57,978 nucleotides of DNA, from NCBI GenBank assembly GCA_947053345.1, contig CAMRSM010000027.1, positions 1-57,978 on the forward strand, given 5' to 3'. The position numbers were made by a program, and so were the translations under genes. Shown piece by piece: positions 34,057 to 42,986 of this stretch. Origin of the DNA: an uncultured Lachnospiraceae bacterium (GTDB taxonomy: Bacteria > Bacillota > Clostridia > Lachnospirales > Lachnospiraceae). The stretch's first letter is position 1, and every line of letters begins with the position of its first letter. The notes beneath the pieces were generated by a model, which saw only the letters and a list, made by a program, of their open reading frames with translations, ran no database searches and had not been told where the DNA came from.

Positions 34057-36690
34057 CTAGCAGGTCGCACCGCCCTTCACCTTTTTCCCAAGCACTGCGC
34101 ACTTGTCGACTTCCCCGAAAAGGAGTTTCTCCTGCACATATTCAAATCCGAGCCGGTTCACAGTATCCGCAAAGCGCTCGCCCGTGATCCCCTTGTCCCG
34201 GAAGAACAAGATCGCGCGCTCGACCGTATCAAGAACTTCGTCCTCACTCGTGAACAATTTATCAAGCGGCCTGCCGTTCGCGATTTTCTTGCCCCATCTG
34301 CCGCCGATGTAAATCCGGCAGCCTTCCTGGTATTCCTCCGTAACGCCGAACGGGCATTTCGCCTTACAGCGCCCGCAGCCGTTGCATGCCTGCCCATCCA
34401 GCTTCAGCACACCGTCAGCAAGCTTTGCCACCTTCATCGGGCAGGCAAGCTCCACCTGACATTTCTTGCAGCCGCGGCACTTGGAATAATCGAAGACCGG
34501 CACGCGCTGGCCGATGATCCCGAGGTCGTTTAAGTCCGGCTTCACGCAGTTATTCGGGCAGCCCCCGACCGCGATCTTAAACTTGTGCGGCAGGGTTACA
34601 TCATGGTAGCCCCGGTAAAAACGCTCGTGGATTTTTTCGCTGAGGTCAAAGGTGTCAATCAGCCCGTACTGGCAGGTTGTCCCTTTGCAGGAAACCACAG
34701 GGCGCACAAGCGACCCCGTCCCGCCGGTCTCAAGATCATGCTCTGCAAGGAACGCGATCAGAGGGTCAATATTCGCGTAAGGAACGCCCTGGATCTCTAA
34801 CGTCAGCCGGGTCGTCATCGTGATCTCCCCGCTGCCGAATCGCTCCGCCGCCTCCGCGACCGCGCGCTGCTCCTTTACCGTAATTTTTCCGTTGCGCGTG
34901 ATCACGCGCACATTGAACACATCGCCGAAGCGCTTATCCCGCAGGCACCCAAGCCCCTTCACGCGCTTAATCTCCTCCGGCGGCAGCTTCCCACCCTCCG
35001 GCAGCGTCTTTTTGATCACATTGAAAGTCGCGCCCCCCTCCAGAACGCGCGTTTTTGTAAAGCCAAGCGCTTTTAACTTATTCTGCGCTAAATACCCGCG
35101 CTTTCCTTTCGCACAGACAAGCAAAAGCTTCTCATCGTTTTTATGCCTTGCGGCAAATTCCTCCACCTTTGATAAATTCAGCCACTCTGCACCGGCAAGC
35201 GCAGGGGCAGGCTGCACATCCACGAGGCTGTATTCCTTTGCCGCACCCAAAGCGTACTCCGCCGGGGTGAAGGAGGCAAGCCGCCCGCTCAATTTATTGA
35301 CCAAAATGCTGCATGCCGCCGCGAACGGATGGATCGCGGTCGAGAACGGGGGCGCGTAGGCAAAGTCCATCATAATAAAATCGCCTGCCTTTGCCCCGAG
35401 GGAAATCCCCGCGACCGCGATATCCGCCATTTTGTCCACCGCGCCGCCGCCCACCACCTGCATCCCGAGCAGTCTGCGGCTGTCCGCATCGGCAACCAGC
35501 TTCGTCACAAACATATCCGAATCCGGATAGTAATGCGCCTTGTCATCGGTCACACAAAGCACCGTGGCCACGGAATATCCTGCCGCCCTTGCCTGCTCCT
35601 CGGTCAGCCCCGTCCGCGCCGCGTTCAGCCCGTCCGAAAGTCTTACAACCCCCGTGCCAAGGCACCCCGGATACCCTGCCTGTCCTCCGCTTAAATTCAG
35701 CGCCAGCGCCCTGCCTGTGATATTGGCGGTGGAACCCATCGCCGACCACTGCCCCTTCCCTGTAATGCGGTTTTTCACCAGCGCACAGTCGCCCGCCGCA
35801 TAAATATCCGGAAGGTTTGTCCTTTGGAACTCGTCGGTAACGATCAGCCCGCGCTCCATCAAAAGCCCCGTATCCGCGAGAAATTTCGTGGCAGGGCGGA
35901 TTCCCGCGGCAAGAACCACCAGCTCAGCAGGAAGGTTTCCTGTCTTCGTCCGCACGCCGGAAACCCTCTGCCCCCCGCCGGACATTGCATCCTGCCCCGA
36001 AAGCCCATGCGGCACACCTGCGCCCGCCGCATCCCCGCTCCCGGTAACTTCTACAAGTGCCGTCCCCGTCAGGATGCGCATTCCCTTTGCCGTAAGCTTG
36101 CGCCGGATATAATCCGCCATCTCCGCGTCAAAAATATTCGGCATCAACTGATCCGCCATATCCATCACGGTCACGGAAAGCCCCTGCGCCATCAGATTTT
36201 CCGCAACCTCAAGCCCGATAAAGCCCCCGCCCACGACCACGGCACGCTTTACATTCTGCCCCCCTGCATAATCCCGGATCGCGGCCGCGTCCTCCGGGAC
36301 ACGCACCGTAAACACGCCGGAAAGTTCCGCACCCGCGACCGGCGGCACAACACTTTCCGCACCGACGGCGATCACCAGCTTATCGTAGGAAATTTCCTGC
36401 TGCCCGTCCCCCTTTACGGTAACGGTCTTTTTTGCCGGATTCACCGCCACCACCTCGCTATCCGTATGTACTGCCGTGCCCGTCAGCCCCATAAACTTAT
36501 CGGGCGTGTTTACGACCAGCTCGCCCTTTGTCTCAACCGCGCCGCCGATGTAGTACGGCAGCCCGCAGCCGGCATAGGAAATGTGCTTTCCCTTTGTGTA
36601 GATCACAATCTCGTCCTGCGGATTTTCCCGTTTCAGCTTCGCCGCCACCTTCGTCCCCGCGGCAACGCCGCCGATTATTACTGTTTTCAT
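34057..36690 (-). CDS. CoA-disulfide-reductase / rhodanese / sulfite-reductase-ferredoxin fusion protein
   Basis: 877 residues; AAGGAGG sets the start. Domain 1 (~1-455): FAD/NAD(P) disulfide oxidoreductase with VIIGGVAAGTKVA, redox Cys42 in SYAGCGLPYY as in CoA-disulfide reductase, and NAD site VVVGGGFIGLEVA. It has an unusual Gly-rich insertion at ~218-242. Domain 2 (~490-560): rhodanese with LLVCAKGKRGY (Cys526 as persulfide carrier). Domain 3 (~590-737): half of a nitrite/sulfite reductase with siroheme-4Fe4S Cys668, 673, 711 and 715 (CKGTTC, GGCPNNC). Domain 4: two 4Fe-4S clusters, CRGCKKCQVELACP and CNGCGRCKAKCP. It likely passes electrons from NAD(P)H to a sulfur species (persulfide, polysulfide or sulfite). 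Substrate is inferred. No partner subunit is adjacent. Confidence 0.88.
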   Translation of the reverse strand: MKTVIIGGVAAGTKVAAKLKRENPQDEIVIYTKGKHISYAGCGLPYYIGGAVETKGELVVNTPDKFMGLTGTAVHTDSEVVAVNPAKKTVTVKGDGQQEISYDKLVIAVGAESVVPPVAGAELSGVFTVRVPEDAAAIRDYAGGQNVKRAVVVGGGFIGLEVAENLMAQGLSVTVMDMADQLMPNIFDAEMADYIRRKLTAKGMRILTGTALVEVTGSGDAAGAGVPHGLSGQDAMSGGGQRVSGVRTKTGNLPAELVVLAAGIRPATKFLADTGLLMERGLIVTDEFQRTNLPDIYAAGDCALVKNRITGKGQWSAMGSTANITGRALALNLSGGQAGYPGCLGTGVVRLSDGLNAARTGLTEEQARAAGYSVATVLCVTDDKAHYYPDSDMFVTKLVADADSRRLLGMQVVGGGAVDKMADIAVAGISLGAKAGDFIMMDFAYAPPFSTAIHPFAAACSILVNKLSGRLASFTPAEYALGAAKEYSLVDVQPAPALAGAEWLNLSKVEEFAARHKNDEKLLLVCAKGKRGYLAQNKLKALGFTKTRVLEGGATFNVIKKTLPEGGKLPPEEIKRVKGLGCLRDKRFGDVFNVRVITRNGKITVKEQRAVAEAAERFGSGEITMTTRLTLEIQGVPYANIDPLIAFLAEHDLETGGTGSLVRPVVSCKGTTCQYGLIDTFDLSEKIHERFYRGYHDVTLPHKFKIAVGGCPNNCVKPDLNDLGIIGQRVPVFDYSKCRGCKKCQVELACPMKVAKLADGVLKLDGQACNGCGRCKAKCPFGVTEEYQEGCRIYIGGRWGKKIANGRPLDKLFTSEDEVLDTVERAILFFRDKGITGERFADTVNRLGFEYVQEKLLFGEVDKCAVLGKKVKGGATC

Positions 36691-37214
36691 GGCAAACCAA
36701 CCTCCTTGATATATAATAAATTATCCATTTTTTCAAGCAAATACATGATGCAGACAGATGCGGATATGTGAATAGGGCAGTTTTGTATACATCACGTTCC
36801 TGCGCCGATAAAGTCCTGCCCTAAAAACCACGCAAATAGCCCCGAAAACGCAATCCGGTTTTCAACCACTTTTTCAAATGCTGTAAACTGCCTGCAAAAT
36901 TGCATCTCCAATTCATGGGTGCCAAGAAAAGCAACCAGACACAATTTGTATTATACCGTTTTCTTCTTCCGTCTTACAAATCCATATCCAAAAAACAACT
37001 CCCCCTCTTCCTATTCTACCACAACTCCCACAAAAATAAAAGCAACTTCTCATCCTCCCTGTCCCAATCCTAAACAAAGGCACATCCTGCGTTTTCCCTT
37101 TGTGGGAACGAATCATCTCCCACAGAAAGACAACCGGAAAACGAACAAGAAAAACACGATCGTCCTGAGCGTTTTTTCGCCCCTCGTGCTTCTTGCCTCC
37201 TGCCATATGACCGG
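36691..37214. other. Intergenic stretch without a convincing gene
   Basis: 524 bases upstream of the sulfur-reductase fusion gene. Open frames here are Ser/Thr/Pro- or Phe-rich shadows with no good ribosome site. It holds the candidate promoter at 36784-36812 and several short AT-rich runs. No tRNA or riboswitch was recognised. Confidence 0.5.
36784..36812 (-). promoter_or_regulatory. Candidate promoter of the sulfur-reductase fusion gene
   Basis: Minus-sense TTTATC, 17 bases, TATACA, leaving a leader of about 90 bases. A second possibility, TTGAAA with TATATC 17 bases later (36708-36736), would start transcription inside the ribosome site and is less likely. Confidence 0.35.
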
Positions 37215-37268
37215 CAGCAAAAAAGAAAAGAGCCGCACCGCGCATCCGGATCCCGCGCCCCGGCTCTT
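37215..37268 (-). terminator. Rho-independent terminator of the propeller-transporter operon
   Basis: Minus-sense AAGAGCCG, a GC-rich loop of about 25 bases that can fold on itself, CGGCTCTT, then TTCTTTTTT. It lies 23 bases after the last permease gene. Confidence 0.85.
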
Positions 37269-37290
37269 TCCTTTTCCCTGTTCAGATCCT

Positions 37291-38058
37291 CTACCGTTTC
37301 AGCCCCTCTTTCAACTCCTTATGGTACAGCAAATACCACAAAAGCACCGGTATCATAAATAGCACCGCGGCAGGCGGCAGCACAGCTTCATGATATTTTT
37401 CCGCGTCGGAGAACATCGACGAAAGGGTCCGCATCGAGTCTTCGTTCACATATAAGAGCGGCTGTTCCACCATATTCCATGTCTCCGCAAAAAGAAACAG
37501 CGCAACCGCGCAGACACAGACGCGGATCTGCGGCAGGATGCAGTGGCAAACCACACGCAGGCTCGAATTCGTCTCAAGCCTTGCCGCCTCCACCACCTCC
37601 TCATTGCATCCGGAAAGATATTGCCGGATGATCACCGTCCCCATCGGTGAAAAAATCAGCGGCACAACGATCGCCGCCGGGGTATTTAACAACTTTAAAT
37701 CCCGCAGGCCAATATAATTTGGCAGGATCATTACCTGCAACGGCATCATCATCAGCACAATGTAAAGGATATACAGCACCTTTTTTCCCGGAAATCGCGC
37801 AAAATGGAACGCAAATGCCGCCAGGACGGACACCAGCACACACCCCGCAGTGATCAGTGTGGAATAAATCACCGAGTTCCAGAACATCCGGTAAAACGGG
37901 AAACAATCAAAAAACAGTTCCGCGTAGCCCGCAAGGCTGATGCGCCCCGAAACACGGAACGACCAAAATAGCGTGATCCCGACCGGAACCAGAAAAAACA
38001 CCGCGGCGGCACAAAGCCCCACCGCAAGCAAATACCACGCCCAATTTTTCTTCTTCAT
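37291..38058 (-). CDS. ABC sugar permease, MalG-like
   Basis: 255 residues from the ATG at 38058 (GGAGG five bases upstream). Six membrane helices; the cytoplasmic loop VVEAARLETNSSLRVVCHCI is a diverged EAA motif (EAARLE in place of EAAxxDGA), which still should contact an ATPase. The family is the MalG group of carbohydrate permeases. It is the last gene of the six-gene operon (38083-44972 upstream). It is slightly shorter than the usual ~275 residues. As in the other importer here, no ATPase gene is present. Confidence 0.87.
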   Translation of the reverse strand: MKKKNWAWYLLAVGLCAAAVFFLVPVGITLFWSFRVSGRISLAGYAELFFDCFPFYRMFWNSVIYSTLITAGCVLVSVLAAFAFHFARFPGKKVLYILYIVLMMMPLQVMILPNYIGLRDLKLLNTPAAIVVPLIFSPMGTVIIRQYLSGCNEEVVEAARLETNSSLRVVCHCILPQIRVCVCAVALFLFAETWNMVEQPLLYVNEDSMRTLSSMFSDAEKYHEAVLPPAAVLFMIPVLLWYLLYHKELKEGLKR

Positions 38059-38082
38059 CCCTACCTCCAACCTTTCCTTCCG

Positions 38083-38982
38083 CTAATACTCCGACCGCTT
38101 CTGCAGATAAAATCCAACCCCCACAATCGCCAGTACCAACAGTGATGTCAGCACCGAGCTCGCCGCCAAAGCCTGATAATCAAATTTCAGAAAATTATTG
38201 TTCATATAAAACTGGAGTGTATAGCTGTGATCCGGCGGATACTTGCTCCCGTAATACAAAAAACTTTCCTTGAAGATTTTAAAAGAATTCATGATCGCAA
38301 GCAGGACCGTAAAGAAGATGGACGGCGCGATCATCGGCATTGTCAGGTGCAAATGCTGTTTTAAGGAATTCGCCCCGTCCATTCTTGCCGCCTCATACAC
38401 TGACTTGTCGATCGTCGTCAGCGCCGAGGTAAGCAAGATCAGGCAGATTCCAAGATTCTTCCACAAAAACAAAAGATAGATCGGAAGTGCCGTATCGACC
38501 GACACAAAAAACTCCTGCCAAACCAGCACCACCGCAGCGGTCGGCACAAGCATCGGAAAAATAAAGGCATCCCGCAGCACCGGAAAACGTTTCAGGGCAA
38601 ACGCCAGAAGAACGGAGAGCAAAAGCGCTGTCAGGATCAGCAACGGCACACCGATCGTGATCAGCTTCAGGCTGTTCTTCATTGCCAGCATAAAATACTC
38701 ATTTTCTAAGATATCCTTGTAATTTCCAAACCATACAAATTTCCTGCGGAACTGGTCGCTGATTACGGAATAGTACAGCACCCTGACATACGGGAGCAGA
38801 AAAAATACAAAAATTCCCAAAAAGCTTGGCAAAAGGCAGAAAAAACAACGCAGATTCCAGCTAAGGTGCATGCGGGAACGTTTCTTTGCGGCATCAGCCG
38901 TGCCATTTTTTCCCGTACGCTCCCCGCCTTTTGGCGCGCCCTCCATCCGTTCTTTTCCGGAAACCCGTTTAATCTCCCTCAT
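38083..38982 (-). CDS. ABC sugar permease, MalF-like
   Basis: 299 residues. After a basic N-terminal tail of ~38 residues come six membrane helices (CLLPSFLGIFVFFLLPYVRV first) and the EAA loop VYEAARMDGANSLKQHLHLT, a good match to the consensus. The start overlaps the upstream gene by 14 bases and has GAAGGAGG ten bases upstream. It forms the heterodimer with the MalG-like protein encoded 24 bases downstream, and is expected to work with the two unusual binding lipoproteins encoded upstream. Confidence 0.9.
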   Translation of the reverse strand: MREIKRVSGKERMEGAPKGGERTGKNGTADAAKKRSRMHLSWNLRCFFCLLPSFLGIFVFFLLPYVRVLYYSVISDQFRRKFVWFGNYKDILENEYFMLAMKNSLKLITIGVPLLILTALLLSVLLAFALKRFPVLRDAFIFPMLVPTAAVVLVWQEFFVSVDTALPIYLLFLWKNLGICLILLTSALTTIDKSVYEAARMDGANSLKQHLHLTMPMIAPSIFFTVLLAIMNSFKIFKESFLYYGSKYPPDHSYTLQFYMNNNFLKFDYQALAASSVLTSLLVLAIVGVGFYLQKRSEY

Positions 38983-39409
38983 CCGCCTGTTCCTCCTTCA
39001 GCAATACTTCATCCCCGTCAGAAAGCTCTTCCCCTGCGTCCACAATAACCTGCGACATCGCATCCACTCCCCGGATAATCTCGCGGTAGCCGTCCTCGGT
39101 CTGTCCAAGCAAAAGATCCGCCACTTTCCTGGCAACCATGCGGATCTCCCCGTTCACCAACTCCTGGGAAACCACGAAGAGCGTGCCGTCCGTGACCATT
39201 TCCTCCGGAAGCGCGGAAGATACTTTCCAAGTCTCCCCCGCCCCAAACACTATTATTTCCGGTTTCACTACGTCCACCCGCGGCAGGCTGCTTTCATGCA
39301 GCCTGCGCGCACCGAGCGCCAAAACCAGCATCCCTGCGTAAAAAAGCACGCTTACCACCACAAGGATCCCTGTTTTCGTCCTATTTTGATTCCCTGGCTT
39401 TCTTCCCAT
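38969..39409 (-). CDS. Small membrane-anchored protein of unknown function
   Basis: 146 residues from the ATG at 39409 (GGGAGG upstream). An ATG at 39430 overlaps the previous stop as ATGA and could also be used through coupling. One N-terminal membrane helix (TGILVVVSVLFYAGMLVLAL) is followed by ~100 extracellular residues with a repeated beta pattern (SSALPEEMVTDGTLFVVSQE, GVDAMSQVIVDAGEELSDGD) reminiscent of the outer beta-barrel of HlyD-type adaptors. No recognised family. It lies between a propeller lipoprotein gene and the permease genes and is probably an accessory part of the transporter. Confidence 0.6.
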   Translation of the reverse strand: MGRKPGNQNRTKTGILVVVSVLFYAGMLVLALGARRLHESSLPRVDVVKPEIIVFGAGETWKVSSALPEEMVTDGTLFVVSQELVNGEIRMVARKVADLLLGQTEDGYREIIRGVDAMSQVIVDAGEELSDGDEVLLKEEQADEGD

Positions 39410-39426
39410 CCACTGCACATCCTCCC

Positions 39427-40695
39427 TCATTTCGCGACCGGAACAAACGAGAACCCGATCTCGGTCACCATTCCACCTTCAACGGCGCTATACCGCTTAA
39501 CTCCCTCCGTCATCTGTATCCGGCGCAGCACAGGATTCATATCATTACTATAATGTCCCGCGATTGCATAGACCTCCTCGCCGTCGGTATAAATTTCAAA
39601 GATATGATTCAGCCTCTTATCCATACTGGACCATGCCCCGGTCTTTCCGTTCTCAAACTCAAACAGCCAATTAGCCGTGCCGTAAACGCAGCCGTCCACC
39701 ACGATATAATTACTTATTCCCTTTTCCAAAGAATAAATCTGTTCATCGCCCGTTTTCATGTCAAAAATATGGAAACTATCTCCTGAATACCAGTGGAGGC
39801 TGTCATCCTTTACATAATATTCATGGCTTGTCAGCAAACCGTCCCACACTGTTCCCCGGACACCGTCCCACGTCCTAAGCTCCATTCCCACCTGCCGGCT
39901 GGAATTCGGCTTCTCCTGCAGCGGTTCCAGTGTCCTTGCAAGGAAATACTCTCCGTAACGATATATATTCAATACATATTCCACCTGTCCGGAGATTTCA
40001 TGCTCCACAAAGGTCTTGCTGTCAAAAAAATAAAACCACGTCCTCGTGCCATCGATCTTCATGTTCTCCTCAAAATCTGTCGTCTGCCCAACCTGCAAAC
40101 AGTAGATCATATCCTGATAGACCACCATCGAATCAAACACTTTATCGGAAAGAACCGACACATTCCCTGTTACCGGGTCGTATTCCGCAATATTCCCGCT
40201 CAGCGCGCCCTCTATCTTAAATTTATTGTAGGACTGGAGCAGAAAATACAGCTTCCCCCCGCGGCAGAACAGCCTTTTTCCCGGCAGCTCCACCACGGTC
40301 TGCGACTGTCCGTCATAAACGGCATGGATCATGAAATCGCCGCCGTAATCCACATAATACATGATCCCATACAGCGGGTCAACACAGAGCGGCACAGTGT
40401 TTTCCCAGTTCACCACATTTTCCGGCAGATTGCAGTAGACGGCATCCTCCTTCCCGACCACCGGAAGTTCACCGAACGCTTTCCCTTTCAGGGCAAGACC
40501 ATCGCCCACCGCCCCGTCTTCGGAAAGCTTCTGGCTGAATCCCCCTTCCTCTCCCGTCGGCGCAGGGGATATCCCCCCCGCCGTCCCGTCGGTTTCCTGC
40601 GAATTTCCTTCCTTCTTTCCTCCGCAGGAAGCAAGTGCCAAAACACAAACCCCGGCGAGGATAAGACCTTTTAAACGACACGATACTTTTTTCAT
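39427..40695 (-). CDS. Beta-propeller-like lipoprotein (DUF5050-like)
   Basis: 422 residues from the ATG at 40695 (AAGGAGG seven bases upstream). Signal peptide with lipobox LALASCGG. After a low-complexity linker, the body is made of repeated beta segments of the kind seen in DUF5050/WD-like propellers: DPLYGIMYYVDYGGDFMIHA, RGGKLYFLLQSYN, VYQDMIYCLQVGQ, YSLEKGISNYIVVDGCVYGT. No enzymatic motif. It shares the propeller theme, but not the binding domain, with the two larger lipoproteins encoded upstream in the same operon. It may bind a cell-wall or extracellular polymer. Confidence 0.65.
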   Translation of the reverse strand: MKKVSCRLKGLILAGVCVLALASCGGKKEGNSQETDGTAGGISPAPTGEEGGFSQKLSEDGAVGDGLALKGKAFGELPVVGKEDAVYCNLPENVVNWENTVPLCVDPLYGIMYYVDYGGDFMIHAVYDGQSQTVVELPGKRLFCRGGKLYFLLQSYNKFKIEGALSGNIAEYDPVTGNVSVLSDKVFDSMVVYQDMIYCLQVGQTTDFEENMKIDGTRTWFYFFDSKTFVEHEISGQVEYVLNIYRYGEYFLARTLEPLQEKPNSSRQVGMELRTWDGVRGTVWDGLLTSHEYYVKDDSLHWYSGDSFHIFDMKTGDEQIYSLEKGISNYIVVDGCVYGTANWLFEFENGKTGAWSSMDKRLNHIFEIYTDGEEVYAIAGHYSNDMNPVLRRIQMTEGVKRYSAVEGGMVTEIGFSFVPVAK

Positions 40696-40755
40696 AATAA
40701 CCCTCCTTTTTCCAATAAACAACCCTTCTGTTTTCTTATTCCGGATCTTCCCTTC

Positions 40756-42984
40756 CTATTCTCCGAAATAAATCTTTAGCTTTTTGTCCGTTTTCCGGAT
40801 ATATTCTTCCACCTCCTTTTTTCCGTCCAGCATTTCCTCCACTCCATCCATATAAACATCACTGTCCACATCAAACGCGATCTCCCCATTCTCATACAGG
40901 GCATAGATCTCAGCGTCAAAGCTGCCCTTATCCGGAACCGGCTCCCTAAAAAACGGCAGTGTCCCCACCTTCATCTGCCACGTAATATAATCCGCGATAA
41001 AATCCAGTGTTTCCTTCAAACGGTCGGATGCAGGATTCACCGCCAGCATAATGCAGGAAGCCGTATTTACGTCCCCCGCAGCCAGCTTTGGCAAAGGATA
41101 GATCTTTGCGTCTTCGCCAAAATAGAGATTCCGGAAGAGTTTATTTGTATAATCATCCATATGCCTCACATAGTAAAAAAGATATCTTCCGTCCGTCCGG
41201 TAAGCAGCAAAATTCATATTCCCGTCCAACTGCTTTAGCGCCTCCACATTCCTCCGGAATACATCCTGGTCCACCGAATCATAACGTTTAAAATACTGCT
41301 GGAAAAATTGCATGTAGCACACCATTCTCGTCATTATAACAAGCTCTTTCTGCTCCGTGGTAAGCGCGGCGGCTACCTGCCCGAATTCCTCCCAGGTCAT
41401 CTCCCGTTTTAACATAACCCCAAGCTCTTTTAATGTCTCCTCCTGCACGATAAATCCCGGCATATAAACCGCGACCGGAAGCATCCAGACCGTGCCGTCC
41501 TCCTTTATGGCAGCCTCTTTCACATAAGGGAAACACCGGTCCAGATACTCCTTAATGCCCGGCACATCATTCAGCGGATAGAATACCCCGTTCTTTCTTA
41601 AATTGTAGCTTGAACTGTAAAGCGAGTCGATCAGACAGAGATCATAATCGGAATCCTGTGCCAGAACTTTTAATGCAAACTTATCCTCACTAAGCTCCTG
41701 ACGTTCCATTGCATACCCGCAGCCGTATGGCTCATCCGCCTGATAGCCCGGTGAGATATAGCGGATGGCGGTATTGCCGCGGTATACATCCGAAAGGGTA
41801 AATCTTATTATATTCCGGTTAATGTCAAACAGATAAACATCGCCGTCCTGATAATGCACCGCCGTGCCGAAAGGCCACCCCACAAATTCCTCCGGGCAGA
41901 GTTCCGTTTCGTCATCCATTGCGTCAAGCGGTGCCAGCACAAGCCCCCGGAACTTATCCGTGTATGAATAAATGATATCTTTCCCGTTATGGCAGACGGC
42001 AAAGTCATTTAAAACATAACCGGGAAACCTTACCGCCATTTGGATGGAACCGTCTGCGGGATCGTATTCAAGCAAACCGTACGCGCCATCCTCATAAGCA
42101 TGCACCATCAGCCTGCCATCCTCCGCAAATGCCATCGAAATCGGATACTCGATCCCGATCTCTTCCGTCTTTCCGTCCGACAGGCGGTAAGAAAGAAGGC
42201 GCTCCCCATAAAAGGTATATCCGTCCCTTCCCGTAGGCTGGTACGCGGGAACCGAATATTTCTTTGTCCCAAGCACATAAAAATTCCCGTCCCGCAAAAG
42301 CATCCGGACAACAGCATCAAACTCCGGGAGTTCCACCAGAAGACCGGCCATTCCCGTATCAAGATCAAGCGTGTACAGCGCCATCTTTACACTCCCGTCC
42401 GCCATAACACAGTTCGCAGTAAAATAAGCCGTCCGCCCCTGCACCGCAAGGGAATCCACACCGGATATATCCCCCTGCGCCCCATAAACGTCCAATTCAT
42501 AAGTATCCGCAAGCTTCTGGGAACCGTCGTACCGGCACAGAATATAGCGGCTCTTCTCCCCGACTACCAAACTTGCAGTATACAGATTCCCGTCCGCATC
42601 CGGCGCGTAAGCGGAAATGGATCCCTCATTCTTATAAATAACAGCCTCCTGCCCGCCAACAACCATCGTCCTGTCGGAATATGTGCCGGCAGGCAGTGCC
42701 ACGCTCCCCGGAAAATCCCCAAATCCATCCGGTTCCGGGTCGCTTTTTCCTGTATCACCGGAATGCGGCGGAACCGGGGACTCTGTTGGCCCGCTGTCTC
42801 TGTCGGTTCCTTTCGTATCACCCGATCCGGAAGAATCCCCCTTCTTAACTGCCGGCGTTAAAGAAATGTCGGCAGCCGTCTTATCCGGCTCCTTCCCCCC
42901 TTCTTTCTTTCCCCCGCACGCTGCAAACGCCAGACAGCACAGACCGACCAAAAATATCCTGCTACCTTTGCAAAACAATTTCAT
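40756..42984 (-). CDS. Beta-propeller / solute-binding fusion lipoprotein (paralogue 2)
   Basis: 742 residues from the ATG at 42984. Lipobox LAFAACGG; a linker of ~70 residues rich in Ser, Asp, Pro and Lys. Residues ~110-400 form a propeller-like beta-rich domain (YAPDADGNLYTASLVVGEKS, GRTAYFTANCVMADGSVKMA, LLRDGNFYVLGTKK, DGDVYLFDINRNI). Residues ~415-742 resemble an extracellular solute-binding protein family 1 domain (FALKVLAQDSDYDLCLIDSL, NGVFYPLNDVPGIKEYLDRC, EDGTVWMLPVAVY, MTWEEFGQVA, NPASDRLKETLDFIADYI). This order, propeller then binding domain, is not a standard importer architecture. It shares its architecture and many motifs with the product of 42987-44972. The 3-base gap to that gene indicates one operon. 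Confidence 0.75.
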   Translation of the reverse strand: MKLFCKGSRIFLVGLCCLAFAACGGKKEGGKEPDKTAADISLTPAVKKGDSSGSGDTKGTDRDSGPTESPVPPHSGDTGKSDPEPDGFGDFPGSVALPAGTYSDRTMVVGGQEAVIYKNEGSISAYAPDADGNLYTASLVVGEKSRYILCRYDGSQKLADTYELDVYGAQGDISGVDSLAVQGRTAYFTANCVMADGSVKMALYTLDLDTGMAGLLVELPEFDAVVRMLLRDGNFYVLGTKKYSVPAYQPTGRDGYTFYGERLLSYRLSDGKTEEIGIEYPISMAFAEDGRLMVHAYEDGAYGLLEYDPADGSIQMAVRFPGYVLNDFAVCHNGKDIIYSYTDKFRGLVLAPLDAMDDETELCPEEFVGWPFGTAVHYQDGDVYLFDINRNIIRFTLSDVYRGNTAIRYISPGYQADEPYGCGYAMERQELSEDKFALKVLAQDSDYDLCLIDSLYSSSYNLRKNGVFYPLNDVPGIKEYLDRCFPYVKEAAIKEDGTVWMLPVAVYMPGFIVQEETLKELGVMLKREMTWEEFGQVAAALTTEQKELVIMTRMVCYMQFFQQYFKRYDSVDQDVFRRNVEALKQLDGNMNFAAYRTDGRYLFYYVRHMDDYTNKLFRNLYFGEDAKIYPLPKLAAGDVNTASCIMLAVNPASDRLKETLDFIADYITWQMKVGTLPFFREPVPDKGSFDAEIYALYENGEIAFDVDSDVYMDGVEEMLDGKKEVEEYIRKTDKKLKIYFGE

Positions 42985-42986
42985 CC

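Noticed and set aside
36913-37245. 110-residue minus-strand open frame in the gap before the propeller-transporter operon end
   Set aside because: Composition is unlike protein, there is no ribosome site, and it overlaps the terminator region.
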